Part shown: piece after piece, positions 25,990 through 36,594 of the stretch
Layout of the letters: every line of letters starts with the position of its first letter
Position numbering within the stretch: position 1 is the first letter of the stretch
Source of the DNA: Diospyros lotus
Taxonomy: Eukaryota; Streptophyta; Magnoliopsida; Ericales; Ebenaceae
Assembly: GCF_014633365.1 (NCBI RefSeq)
Contig: NC_068349.1
Location: 14,894,753-14,958,752, forward strand
Reading direction: 5' to 3'
Length of the DNA stretch: 64,000 bases
Made by a program: the position numbers and the translations under genes
The notes under the pieces: generated by a model
The model's database searches: none
Seen by the model: the letters and a program-made list of their open reading frames with translations, nothing else
Told to the model about the DNA's origin: nothing

Positions 25990-26720
25990 TTTGCTCATCA
26001 AATCTGCACCATCATGGAGACTTTGCCTCAACTTCCACTGAGATTAATGCCTTTTTCCCATAAACTAGGTAAAATGGAATTTCACCAAAAAGATTCTACT
26101 TGAGGTTTAATACGCCCATAATATTGTTGGTAGTTCATCTGCTGAAGTCCTTTTCGCGTTGTCGAGTCATGTTTTCATCCCATGCAAAATAGTTCTGTTA
26201 CAAACTTCCACCTACCCATTGGCCTGGGGATATGCTACCAAGGTTATCCTTAGCTATATTCCAAGGTTTCTACAAAATGTTTTGAAGGCCTCACAATTGA
26301 ACTACTTGAAAGGATCGATGTTGATTATTAGGGACATGCTAAACTAACATATGATGGCTTTTCCACACCATTGCTTCCGTTTTTTCTCCATAATTAAGGC
26401 CAACACTTCTATTTCTACCCACTTAGTACAATAGTTGGTGGAAACTAAAAGAAACTTCCCCTAACCCGTCACTTATGGAAAACAACCCAAGATGTCCAAT
26501 CCCCACTACGTGAAAGGCGTAGGTTGGTAGATATGTTGTCTGGAAGTGACTAGCGCAGACTAAATAGGTGTGTGCCACTGACATTAGTCACACTTTTAAC
26601 TTTCTCGAGAGCGTCTTCTGTAATCTGGGCCAAAAGAATCCTAACCAAAGTGCTTTAGCTGCCAATGATCTTGCCCTGAGGTGTTATCTGCAAATTCCTT
26701 TATGTGTTTTGTTTAGGGAT
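25990..26720 (-). pseudogene. Integrase remnant of the Tat-type element
   Basis: Minus-strand frames give KWVEAEVLALIMEKKRK, then YPQANG, NRTILHGMKT and DELPTILWAY, the order seen in the Ty3 integrase core up to its GPY-side end. The acidic residue expected near IINIDPFK is not intact, and stops and frame changes occur throughout. The enzyme would have joined the element's cDNA to chromosomal DNA; this copy cannot. Confidence 0.82.
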
Positions 26721-27179
26721 ACTCGACTTCCTAAGAGCCCAAGCATTTTAATAAGGGTGTTGTGAAGGCCCTTTTGTATAGTATCCCATCAATTATGATG
26801 AACCTGATGCCTTTGACTTTCATTTTCCTTGTAGTTGTAGGATCGGAGGGTAGCTCGTCCATTCTCAAATTTTTTTTAATCAAAGTCCTCCAGTCTTCAT
26901 CGATTTCTATGGTAAGAGCCTCCTGCTCTTCAATGCTAGGCTTTTAGAGGGGTCTCCACAAGTACTTTCCATCTGCTAGCTTCTTTTGCTGATGGTAGCT
27001 TCGATAGAGCATCAACATGATTATTTGATGCTCTGTTAATCTGTACTAGCTGGAATTCTTTGAAAAGTTGTGCTAAATTCTTAAGTTTTTGTAAGTACTA
27101 TGTCATCGATGATTCTCTAGCCTCATACTACCCTTGAAATTGTTATACCACCAGTTGAGAATCACTGTGTGCCATTAGT
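26721..27179 (-). pseudogene. Spacer between integrase core and RNase H, decayed pol
   Basis: Pol-strand sequence expected to hold the integrase N-terminal zinc region. A plus-strand chance ORF lies at 26762-26947. I could not read a convincing HHCC motif. Confidence 0.4.
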
Positions 27180-27882
27180 CTTTCAGCTTCCATTTTTGGG
27201 GCTAGGTTTATTCCAACTATTAAGTCCTCGTATTCTACAATGTTGTTAGAGCTTGTGAAGCCAAATCATTAAAAGTACTCAAGGATGTCTTCTTTTGGGG
27301 ACATTAGTACTGCTCTAGTTTTGCTTCTTTATGAGCTTGATTTCTCGTCATGAATAGCTTCTGTTCACCAGAATTCACTTTCGCTAATTTTTGTTTATGT
27401 GTGCATTCCACTATGAAGTTTGCCAAGGCTTGGCCTTTGATGGCTCATCGCAGTTGAAAGTCGATGTCATATTCACCCAACTTAGTGGCCTACTTTGCGA
27501 GTCTTCTAGAACACTCTAGTTTTTGCAAAATTTATCAAAGTAGTTAATCAGTTAGGATTGTGATAGAATGGGCTTTGAAATATAGTTTTCTTAAAGCCGT
27601 CACAAATGCCAACGCTACTCTCCAAACATGTGGATATCTTGTTTCAGCTCTTTGGAGTACCTTGTTGATATAGTATATTGGCTAATCCTTCTGTTCGTTC
27701 TTCCTTAGTAAGACAACATTGACTAAAGTTTCGCTCACTTCCAAGTACATGAATAGAGGCTCCCTAGTTTTTGGTCTTGTTAATAAGGTAACTTCCTTCA
27801 GATACTTTTTAATGCCTTAAAGGTTTTCTGGCATTCACTCATCCACTTCAAACTCTTCCCTACCCTTATTTTAAGGAATGGT
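27180..27882 (-). pseudogene. RNase H remnant of the Tat-type element
   Basis: Minus-strand frames read SLKWMSECQKTFKALKKYL at the RT/RNase H junction. Further on come TKLGEYDIDFQLR, AIKGQALANFIVE and AERLMAHSDSQLVVQQFQG, typical of gypsy pol with a second RNase H-like segment. Several stops are present. The upstream border at 27882 is the insertion site of the 27883-29942 element. Confidence 0.8.
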
Positions 27883-28724
27883 TGACTGCACTCCCACCCT
27901 GCAATTAAAACACAAAACAAAACACAATAAAAATTTTATATTTTTTTCTTTGTTTAGGTGAGAGGTTTATACTCGTCAGTGTACGAGTGCAGTTGTAGCC
28001 CAAATTTAAATTTATATTTTCTGAATGAGTCCAAGTCGTCCACTGAGAGATTTATTTATGGCAAAATAAAAAGAATGTCACACAAGCACACACGCATTTG
28101 GATAAATTGGCAACAAGGTTTTTTATGGTTTTTTAAACAACAGATATTAGGAAATAAATTGAGGCAGTAATTGAAATAAATACTTTAAGTGAGAATATAA
28201 AATTGGATAGTACTTGAGTTAAGACAATTTCAGTGCCAACCCGTTGATTCCTAAATTTTAGCATAAAAGATTAGCAACATTAATTTAATTTCAGATATGA
28301 GGGTTTGTTATTAAATGCAATTAGAGATGATGATAGTTCTAGGTTAAGCAATCCCCATACATGATATGCGGGATTCTAATTTAAGCAACCACCATAAATT
28401 CAATTGCATTTAATACACAAAACAACTAAATTAATCATCCGGGTTTGGGTATGATAGCGTTTCCAGTTCTAGTAACTCTCATACATGGCATGAAAGCTCT
28501 AAGTTAGGCTTACGCTCCAATCCAAACCTAGTGATTTCTCAATAATTAAGATACACTCATATTGAAATTTAAATTAATGTTACTTATTTAAAGCGCAGCT
28601 TTCTTTGGGAATCATTGGCGTTGGACACTGTCCTTGCCTTAACCCAAGATTAGATTTAACTACTCATTTCCATTTAAAAGTTAATTGACATGAATTTAAA
28701 CGACGTAATTTAAATAACAGAATT

Positions 28725-28925
28725 TAAATGACAAGAAATTTTAAAGGCATAAACTAACCGGCCATTTAGGCGGTGAATAATTAAATAACAAGAATTTAAA
28801 TGACAAGAAATTTAAAGGCATAAACTAACCGTCCATTTAGGCGGTGAATAATTAAATAACAAGAACTAAAATGACAAGAAATTTAAAGGCACAAATTAAC
28901 CGGCCATTTAGGCAGTGAATAATAA
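28725..28925. repeat. 62-bp minisatellite, three units
   Basis: Each unit contains TGACAAGAAATTTAAAGGC, TAACCGGCCATTTAGGCGG and TGAATAATTAAATAACAAG, with few differences between units. Confidence 0.92.
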
Positions 28926-29184
28926 AGTAATAATAAATGACATAAGAATTTAAAAGAAGAAAGGAAGGAAGTAAGATCACAAGAGAGAATACTAAAGAAA
29001 AGGGGAAAGAACAAGAACAATTCTCAAAGAGAGAATTATAAGGAAACAACTAAACTTTGATTCAAGAATAATAATCACACTTACAAATGCAATCAAGTGA
29101 TCTATTTATAAGCCACAAGATGCAATACAAACCACACAATTTCAATTATTCAACTAGACATAATTATATCTAATGGGCACTCAC

Positions 29185-29345
29185 ACACTTAAAGTTAAAT
29201 GGATTTTAGCTATAATACACACCTAATATTAAATGGATTTTAGCTAACATACATACCTAATAAAGCATTCATAAAGTTAAATGGATTTTAGCTATAATAT
29301 CCACCTAATAGTTAAATGGATTTTAGCTAAAAAACACACCTAATA
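29185..29345. repeat. Short tandem repeat around GTTAAATGGATTTTAGCTA
   Basis: Four copies of GTTAAATGGATTTTAGCTA or a close variant, spaced 30-60 bp and joined by ACACACCTAATA-like links. A second repeat, CTTCATGGGCTTGAATT, follows at about 29470-29620. Confidence 0.88.
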
Positions 29346-29947
29346 AAGCTCTCACATAAAAAATAAAAATAGATTTCTATAAATTGATTTTTAATCTTTA
29401 TTAGGATTAAAAATAATCCTTGGGCCTTCTCCAAATAATATCTTCCATGGGTTGCTCAAATTGGGCCTTAATTCTTCATAGGCTTGAATTCTTCATGGAC
29501 TTTAATTTTTCATGTGCTTGATTTCTTCATGGACTTGAATTCTTCATGGGCTTGATTTCTCCATGGGTTTGATTTCTTCATGGACTTTAAGTCTTCATGG
29601 GCTTTAATTCTTCATGCCTAAAAAAAAAAATAATAATAATTTAATGTTATTAATAAATTATATATTATATATATGTATTACACATGGCACATATATATAT
29701 ATATTATATTATATTATATATATATTACATGAATGCATATAATGATGTATATGTATTATATATAATTTTATATATTATTATTATTATTATTAAATTTTAC
29801 TTTAAAATTTCATTTCATTCATTTTTCAATTTAAACTTGCATATAACCATAAAATATATATTAATATCTAATTTAAACTATTTTTAAGATCAAAAGAAGG
29901 GTATAATTATAACAAAATTTTTATAAAATTAACCACTAATCAATGGT

Positions 29948-30680
29948 AAACTATTTTCTGCTAACTATGACAAGAATCTATTAAGGGTAGCTAGCCCTCT
30001 TGTCAACCTCTGGAGTTTCCTAATTGAATTCAAGGGTTTTGTGTCAAGAATTGCTTGTATTTTCCTAGGTTAACTTCAATTCCTCATTGCATTATCATGT
30101 ATCCTCGGAACTTTCCTGATTTCATGTCAAATGAACATTTGGCAGGGTTAAGCCACATGCTATGTTTTAGAAGCACGTTAAAGACTTCAGTTATCTTTTT
30201 AGCATGAGACTTGTCACCTTTACTTTTTACTATCATGTCATCTATGTATGTCTCCATAGTGTTTCCCAACAGATCTTTGAAAACTTTATTCAACATCCTC
30301 TAATATGTTGCCCTGACATTTTTTAGACCAAAAGGCATGACTTTGTAGCAGTACGTTCTCATTCTATAATAAAGCTAGTTTTTTCGGCATCTGGTAGATA
30401 CTTTATGATATGGTGATATATGGCAACTCATACCCAGATGTTTCGTCAACCACTCTCTCAATTCGAGGCAATGGGTATGAGTTCTTTGGACATGCTTTGT
30501 TCAGGTTAGTGAAATTTATGCAAACTTGTCATTTCACGTTTGTCTTCTTCACCATGACTACATTAGCCAACCATTCTAGGTAGTAGACTTCTTGAATAAA
30601 CCCGGTGGCCAGTAGCTTATCGATTTCCTCGCCCATAACCTCTTTCCTTTTTAGGGAGATATTTCTCTTTTTTCTACTTG
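29948..30680 (-). pseudogene. Reverse transcriptase remnant of the Tat-type element
   Basis: Minus-strand frames read WLANVVMVKKTN, FTNLNKACPKNSYPLPRIE, then ETYIDDMIVKSKGDKSHAKK with the catalytic YxDD box, LNPAKCSF, and KLQRLTRGLATLNRFLS. The clean part is 30084-30296. Between the blocks are frameshifts and stops. It stops at the ATGGT target site of the inserted LTR. Confidence 0.9.
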
Positions 30681-31480
30681 ATTGGTCTAGCATTTGGGTT
30701 CACATTCAAGTGATGGGAGATTACTTATGGACTTATTCTAGGCATGTCTTCTAGTGTCCAGGAGAAAATATCTACGTTCTTTCTTAAGCACTTCACTACT
30801 TCCTTAGTTCCCTTTGGTAGTTAGCTTCTGGCATAAACCAAATTTTCTGCATTTCCCTCATGTAAAGGCAATGCTTCTAACTTTTCCACCGGTTGGGGCT
30901 TGTTTACTGGCTGTTCAACAATAATGTGAGTTTCCCCCATATCTTTCTTCTTTGTAGAGGATATATAATAGTTTCGTGGCTTTTTCTGGTCTTCTCAGAC
31001 TTGTCCAATCCCATTAGTTGTTGGTAACTTCATTAGCAATTACCTATAAGATATTACTGCTCTTATGTCATTCAAAAGTTGGTGCCCTAGTATGATATTG
31101 TATAATGAAAAATGTGTTTTGACTACCATAAAGTCGGCTTGTCGAGTGATACTCTGAGGTTTTGTACCCAAAGTGATAACAGCTTATATTGCTTTGGCTA
31201 TAGGGACTAATTCTCTCATGAAGTTGAACAGAGGTGAATGGATAATAAGTTGAACAGAAGTTAAGCTTGTCGTGCATAGGCTTTCCTTGACAATAAGGTG
31301 TGGCTAGCCATGGTTTCTCCCCTTGATATCACATAGCAAACTTGGTTAGTTAGTTGATTGTCTAGTGGGGGATCTTGTCTTTCTTTTCTTCTCCTGTCAT
31401 TATGTCGTCTTTCATCTGTGCACCTGTCCTTTCTCTTTACCTTTTCTTCATGTCTTATCTTATCCCTATCGTCTATTCAA
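30681..31480 (-). pseudogene. Protease to RT linker of the Tat-type element
   Basis: Minus strand shows the pre-RT block near 31020-31200: ADFMVVKTHFSLYNIILGH, QLLNDIRAVISY and LMKLPT in close order, which matches the region after the protease in Tat elements. An intact DTG/DSG protease triad was not readable. Confidence 0.65.
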
Positions 31481-32400
31481 ACATACCTTTAAAGCCTTCC
31501 ATTTCTAATTAGTGACTTAATTTGATTCATTAAATCACAAAATATATCCGTGTTGTGCCCATATGTCTTATGGAATCTGCAGTAAGCATTTTTGTCTCTT
31601 GCCACAGGTCAGTCTATTCTTCTAGGGAATTTCAATAAATTCGACCTTTCAATGGATTCCAAGATGTGGGATTGGGGCTTAGAAAGTAGAGTGTAATTCT
31701 TGTATTGTAATTTCAAGGGACCATCATTCCTCTTAAATTTGTCTTTTTCTTGTCTTCACAATCATCAGAATTTCTTTCCTTCCTCTTCTTGTCTCTCTTC
31801 TCGTTTGTTATGACGATACTCATGACTTTCGAAGAATGTATTAGTTTGCCCTTACAAACAAGTCAACCATGATAGTTAGCTGGTCTAAAGCCAAAGATTC
31901 TTGTAGTGATGTGGACTTGGTCCCTTGCAACATTGTTACTACCGCCACTCCTACTTGCAAGTCTCGTACTTCTAGAATCATGTTGCAAAATCGATCTATG
32001 TAATGCCGAAGGTTTATTACTTTGCTTGCTATCGAGAAGATAAGCTACATCATTCTTCTTTTAACTGTTGATAAATGCTTTAATGAACTTAGATCTTAGA
32101 TATTTGAAGGTGGATATGGAACCCTTGGGCAGACCATTGTACCATACTCAAGCGTGATCCATCAAGGTCAGAGGGAAAACTCTACACATGATTTCATCTT
32201 CCTATCCCTACAACACCATGAAAGACTTGTAGTTTTGAATATGGTCATAGGGGTTGCCCTTGCCTGAGTATGTAGATATTTCGGGCATTTTGAACTTCTT
32301 TGGTAAACATTTTTTTATGATGCCCAAGGCAAAAAAAACTCTTCTTTAAGGTTGATCTTTCGATGCCAACAACAACTTTTTCTACTTCAAGACTTCTTCA
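31481..32400 (-). pseudogene. Gag remnant of the Tat-type element
   Basis: Minus-strand frames read WYNGLPKGSISTFKYLRSKF around 32080-32150 (capsid region). YCRFHKTYGHNTDIFCDL, with the Cys/His spacing of the Tat-type zinc knuckle, lies around 31520-31580. Stops separate them. Confidence 0.8.
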
Positions 32401-33210
32401 ATTATCCTTTTCTCATCCATTGTCTCGTGAGCGCTAAATGCTAATGGTACTTCAACTTCATTGATCTGTTTCACAAACCCTTTAGTGGAATCCAATCTTC
32501 ATCAATTGATGTGCTTCTTATAGTCTTGACATACTTCTTCCTCTGAGGATCTTTTTGGTTGTTTCTTAGTCTTTTCCAGGCTTTCCTATTTTTTCAATCT
32601 TGAATCCAACGAAGGGGGGAGGGGTGGAGTTGCTCATGTGAGTCCTCCAATGGGTAGTGGACTATGATTGCATCATTCGCTATTCTAAAGTGGTCTTAGA
32701 ACTTTCTTCTTGTATTTCTTAAAGTGGGATCGAGCTAGACACTAACCTTTTCAGGGTTAGCGGCAACGTCACATGTAGGGCAATGTTTTGCAATAAACTT
32801 GCCACCTCTTAAAGTGCCCGTATTCTCTCTTCATGCTGGCGCTACAAGACCTTATACTCAGCACGTAGTACTATGGAAAAAGCCTATCCAAATGGGTCCA
32901 TGTGGCTGTCGAGATAGGTCTTCTACAGGCCTTGAAAATGAGTCTCTAGTCTGTCCTAAGAGTGAGTTCCCCGTTAAACCCAGGAGTAAGTCTCCCATCA
33001 AGCTTGAGGCTAGGTGTCTTGAGTGGCATGGAGAAGATTATCTTGTGGTGGTCTTGTAGAGTGAAATGGACCATCTCGCATCCCAAGTGGTTGCCCCCAT
33101 AAACTAGGTCTTTGTTTCTTCTTGACTTCGTTCGTTAGTAGAGCTTCTTGTTTGGGACATTGCAAACTCACTCATTGGCTTTTTGTACGTTTCCCACAGA
33201 CAACGAAAAT
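32401..33210 (-). other. Gag 5' part and leader of the Tat-type element
   Basis: Decayed sequence between gag and the 5' LTR, with stops in all frames. It ends in the GTTGTCTGTGGGAA motif (minus strand) 6 nt inside the LTR, a likely degenerate primer-binding area. Confidence 0.5.
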
Positions 33211-34242
33211 TGTTGTCACTCAAACACAACAATGAATTTATGAGGTGAAAATGTCATCATCAAGTTGTCCAATTCTGCAAGGAAGAAAATAGTATGGGGA
33301 TAAACATTCCAAAATGTTGGAAGTCTGAGAGCAGTATTCACATTAGTATTAGAGACTTATTTTTCTAAAATGAGAGCGTTCTTATTTATTGTAGAGTATG
33401 GAGTAATTCTAAGTTCACTAGGATTATGATTCTTATAGATCATGTTCATCTCTTACAAATGATGTTTATCCCCTTGAAAGAATTTTTAAATGTTGGAGAA
33501 GTTATCTTGTTTTGTACATTGTGTGGGACCCCTCCCTCTTTTCCGTACTCTAGGAAATGTACTAACAGCTAGCCTTTCTTGGAAGGGGGAGGAGATTTCA
33601 ATCTCATTTATGTGCTATTGTTCTCAACGAAATGGGAAGACATCCCTCGTCCCTGTAGCTAGTAAGAGGCAAAAGGGGTTTCTCACCCTAGTAGCAAACT
33701 ATGATGCAAGAAAACTTCTCGAGACATCGTTTTGACGTTTTCGAAACATTTCCATTTTTGAAAAGCAAAGAAACGTTTTTTGAGTATTTTTGCAATTTTA
33801 GAAAGTTTTTGTGACATTTTTGTAATATAAGAAAAATATAAAAAAATACGTTTTTTGATTTAGAAACTCATTTTCATCCACGAATATAGATGAAATTTGT
33901 TCGTCTCTAACTCAAAATTTTTAATTTTTTCTAAAATTTGTTTAAATGTATTATAGAATTTATGTTTATTTCTAAATTGAATAACTATTTTTATATTAAA
34001 AATTATATTTATTAAAAGGTCCCTTTATTTTTTTTTATTTACACATTTTCACAAGATTTTCGTTTCTTATATTTTTTAAAAAATAATATTTTTCCATACA
34101 ACATAGGGCAAAGCCCAAGACCATCGCGACAGACTAAGGGCCTCCTACCTTGGTCGCGACCGGCGGCCTGGGGCATGAGAGGTCGCCTTATTTTTGCTTT
34201 TTTATTTTTTTTCTTTAATTATTTTTGAATATATACTAATCA
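33211..34242 (-). repeat. 5' LTR of the Tat-type element
   Basis: Plus strand begins TGTTGTCACTCAAACACAAC and is collinear with 12983 onward over about 1 kb. It is the counterpart lacking the 1.7-kb insertion. Many substitutions separate the two LTRs, indicating great age. Confidence 0.8.
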
Positions 34243-34457
34243 AATTTTATTAACAATCAAATGTATTGGGTTTTTTTTTTGTGTGTGTGTGTGTGGAAAT
34301 AAGCTAAATTTTATCAATCAATTATATATTGATTACTCCGTTGAATGAGCATTACGTAAATATATAGAATTTAGTTAATTGTAAAAATCAATTAAAAACT
34401 GAATCATCAATCAATTATATATTGATTACGCCTAAGCGATACAAAAATAATTCAGAT

Positions 34458-34464
34458 GTTGAGA

Positions 34465-34497
<33 letters not shown>

Positions 34498-34537
34498 ACC
34501 TTAATCTGGCGCCTTAGACCAACTCGGCCATCTCAAC
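34458..34537 (-). tRNA. tRNA-Leu (anticodon AAG)
   Basis: Eighty nt on the minus strand begin GTTGAGATGGCCGAGTTGG and end CCCACTCTCAAC; 5' GTTGAGA pairs with 3' TCTCAAC. The anticodon arm is CCAGA-TTAAGGT-TCTGG, giving anticodon AAG. The long variable arm and GGTTCAAATCC T-arm fit a class II leucine tRNA. CCA is not encoded, as expected for a eukaryote. No intron is seen. Confidence 0.97.
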
Positions 34538-34883
34538 TCGATGTCAAGTTGCCTTCGTGTAATACAATTAACCGTAATATCTACCTTATATTTTACTCAT
34601 CATACGTAAATAAATTTCCCCTGCTTCCTTACAACGTTTGTCTTTCTTCAGGCATCTCAGGAAAAAATAATAGAAATCAATTATGAATGCCGACGGTACT
34701 ACATACATATTTTTATTTATCTCTAAGCATCAGCTCATATGTTTCCAACACGTATTTTACCTTTTTGTGAAGGCATGAAGCTAAAGACCTCCAGCTGTTT
34801 GTTAACTAACATGTCCTTGTTTGGCTTATGTTGTTTATATATATATATATATAATGGTTAGCTTGTATTAATTAATTAGAGAA
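34538..34883. other. Intergenic DNA, no gene seen
   Basis: AT-rich, with a TA dinucleotide run at about 34837-34852. It lies between the tRNA and the hAT target site. Confidence 0.5.
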
Positions 34884-35244
34884 TTAGTAGGCAGGGCTTG
34901 CCCTGATGGTAGGCGAGTAAGGTGGTCACCTAAGGCCCCTCACCTAGGACCAGTCTTGGGCTAGGCAGCCTAGACCCATTTCACATCCAACAAATTTTAA
35001 GTTGAAAAATTTAAAATAATAGAAAGAAGAGAAATGACTTTCATGAAAGAAAAAATCACAATTAACGAACAATAGAATAAATTTGATGTAACGATACAGC
35101 GCATTGTCACTTATATATATAATATTATATAATAAATAAAAAAAAAGTAGCCGAGAAGCCCATATAAAATTTAGGGGCCCATTTATATATGTTGTGCCAT
35201 AGAAATTGGGGAGAAAAAATCGAAATATTATTTTAATTAATTAA

Positions 35245-35445
35245 CGATAGTGCGTCGAAAGATCGTGGCACAAAGCCGCGAGCTAGCGGGCAGCCTTGCC
35301 GCAAGCTCGCGACAAAGGCATGCTCGCAGCAATGCCTTGCCGCGAGATTGCGGTAATGGCATAGCGCAAGCTCGCGACAAGGCCATGCCGCGAGCTCGCG
35401 ACCTGCCACACGCTCACGGCAGTGCCGCAAGTTCGCGGTCGTTAA
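35245..35445. repeat. GC-rich degenerate repeats in the solo LTR
   Basis: Reiterated CCGCGAGCTCGCGAC / GCAAGCTCGCGACAA / GGCATG words, each partly self-complementary through CGCGAGCTCGCG. They are probably older relatives of the 12-bp units downstream. Confidence 0.75.
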
Positions 35446-35747
35446 TCATGGACGCCTACCGGCCTTCTCAGCAGGTGCGGCGGTGTACGCCTTTCGAAAA
35501 AACCAAGAGCTCCATCCAGGAGAAGACACGTGTCACCACCAAGTACCCTTGAAAATCGCGCCCTATAAATACCCAACTAGAAGACAATGAACAGGACTTC
35601 CGATTCTGGTAAAACTTTACACTTTGATTGCACATTTACTGCTTCTGGTGAATAGTCATTGGCATTGGGGACTGACTTTGGCATCGGAGGGTCTTCGCGG
35701 GGAAGATTCCCGCGAGCCTTCTAACCTATTCTTTTAGTGCTAACAGG

Positions 35748-36015
35748 GCCAAAGGCTAGTGGCAAGAGCTTGTGGGAAAGGCTTGCGGCAAAGGCTTGTG
35801 GTAAAGACTTGCGGCAAAGGCTTGTGGCAAAGGCTTGCGGCAAGAGCTTGTGGCAAAGGCTTGCGGCAAGAGCTTGTGGCAAAGGCTTGCGGCAAGAGCT
35901 TGTGGCAAAGGCTTGTGGCAAAGGCTAGTGACAAGAGCTTGTGGCAATGGCTTGTGGCAAAGGCTAGTGGTAAGAGCTTGTGGCAAGGGCTAGTGGTAAA
36001 GGCTAGTGGCAAGAC
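35748..36015. repeat. 12-bp tandem repeat (GGCAAAGGCTTG / GGCAAGAGCTTG)
   Basis: About 22 units of 12 bp alternate GGCAAAGGCTTG(C/T) with GGCAAGAGCTTGT. Because 12 is a multiple of 3, open frames appear on both strands (for example 35759-36046), but these are by-products of the repeat. Confidence 0.93.
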
Positions 36016-36270
36016 TCGAGACAAATCCTTGTGGCGAGCATCCTAACAGCAAACTCCCTCGTGACAGCATCTCTAACGGCAACCTAACTTCACCCGACAT
36101 CAAGCTCGAGTGAACCCCACGCATCACAAATTTTAATTGTTGTATTTTGGCAACAACAATATATATATATAATATTATATCATAAAATATATAATATGCT
36201 TAGCTTTTAGGGGCCCATATAAAATTTTATTAAAAATCCCTAAAATCCCAGGGTCAGCCCTGTTAGTAGG

Positions 36271-36594
36271 CAGTTAACGAGCTGGGACTTTACTATATAA
36301 AGACTTAGCATAACTAATTTTGCTTTGATTCTTCAATCAAGAATTCCTTTCTCTTCTCTTTATGACAGTACAAAGAATTTGTTTGAGTTGGGCCCAAAGT
36401 TTATTGTATATATATATATATATATATCATAAATATATTATTATATGGCCCAGACCATGCAACAATCTTACAAAAACTCAGCAATTACATCACCAAAATC
36501 AACAACTTTGGCCTATATATAGTATATATGCAATGCACACAAAGTTATCTCCCCCAAAATAAAAGTTTATGATGCCCATATGAATTAATCATCA
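36271..36594. other. 3' flank of the HOTHEAD-like gene
   Basis: Holds a TA run at about 36408-36427 and no ORF of note. It probably contains the 3' UTR and polyadenylation region of the minus-strand gene, though no single signal stands out. Confidence 0.45.

Larger units (their letters stand above)
27883..29942. mobile_element. Solo LTR-like insertion (2060 bp) in pol
   Basis: Starts TGACTGCACTCCC and ends CCACTAATCA. A perfect 5-bp duplication ATGGT flanks it (27878-27882 and 29943-29947). TG...CA ends plus a 5-bp duplication are the mark of LTR integration. It interrupts pol between the RT motif TLNRFLS and the RNase H side. It is non-coding and carries its own minisatellites. The family is unknown. 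Confidence 0.82.
12983..34242 (-). mobile_element. Decayed Ty3/gypsy (Tat-type) retrotransposon with nested insertions
   Basis: A non-functional element whose coding strand is minus. Its 5' LTR is at 33211-34242 and its 3' LTR at 12983-15709. Reading minus-ward from the 5' LTR come gag with a zinc knuckle, a protease-RT linker, reverse transcriptase, RNase H and integrase. Then come a 76-bp tandem repeat and a plus-strand extra ORF. Just inside the 5' LTR the minus strand reads GTTGTCTGTGGGAA, resembling the sequence that often follows plant Ty3 primer sites. RT wording such as YIDDMIVKSK, tandem repeats and an antisense extra ORF fit the Tat group (family knowledge). Every coding region has stops and frameshifts. 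About 8.9 kb of the span is later insertions, leaving an original length of roughly 12 kb. I could not match target duplications at the outer ends. Confidence 0.88.
35190..36158. mobile_element. Solo LTR nested in the hAT element (969 bp)
   Basis: Starts TGTTGTGCC and ends GGCAACAACA, with a 5-bp duplication ATATA on each side (35185-35189 and 36159-36163). A possible promoter CCTATAAATACCC lies at 35562-35574, and GGCATCGGAGGGTCTTCGCG follows at about 35681-35700, a pattern seen in plant Ty3 LTRs. It is much more GC-rich than its surroundings. The duplication lies in TA-rich sequence, so it carries less weight alone. Confidence 0.78.
34892..36262. mobile_element. hAT-type non-autonomous element broken by a solo LTR
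   Basis: Left end CAGGGCTTGCCCTGA and right end (reverse complement) CAGGGCTGACCCTG are imperfect inverted repeats. A perfect 8-bp target duplication TTAGTAGG flanks it (34884-34891 and 36263-36270), the length typical of hAT transposons. Without the nested LTR and its 5-bp duplication the element is about 397 bp. The two inner flanks share GGGGCCCAT. There is no transposase. Confidence 0.9.

Noticed and set aside
34456..34686. Plus-strand ORF beginning MLRVGFEPTP
   Set aside because: It is the antisense of the tRNA-Leu gene, a common false protein in databases.
35233..36046. Several Ala/Gly/Lys- or Leu/Pro-rich ORFs on both strands
   Set aside because: They come from 12-bp repeats inside a solo LTR; frame length follows from the repeat period, not from selection.
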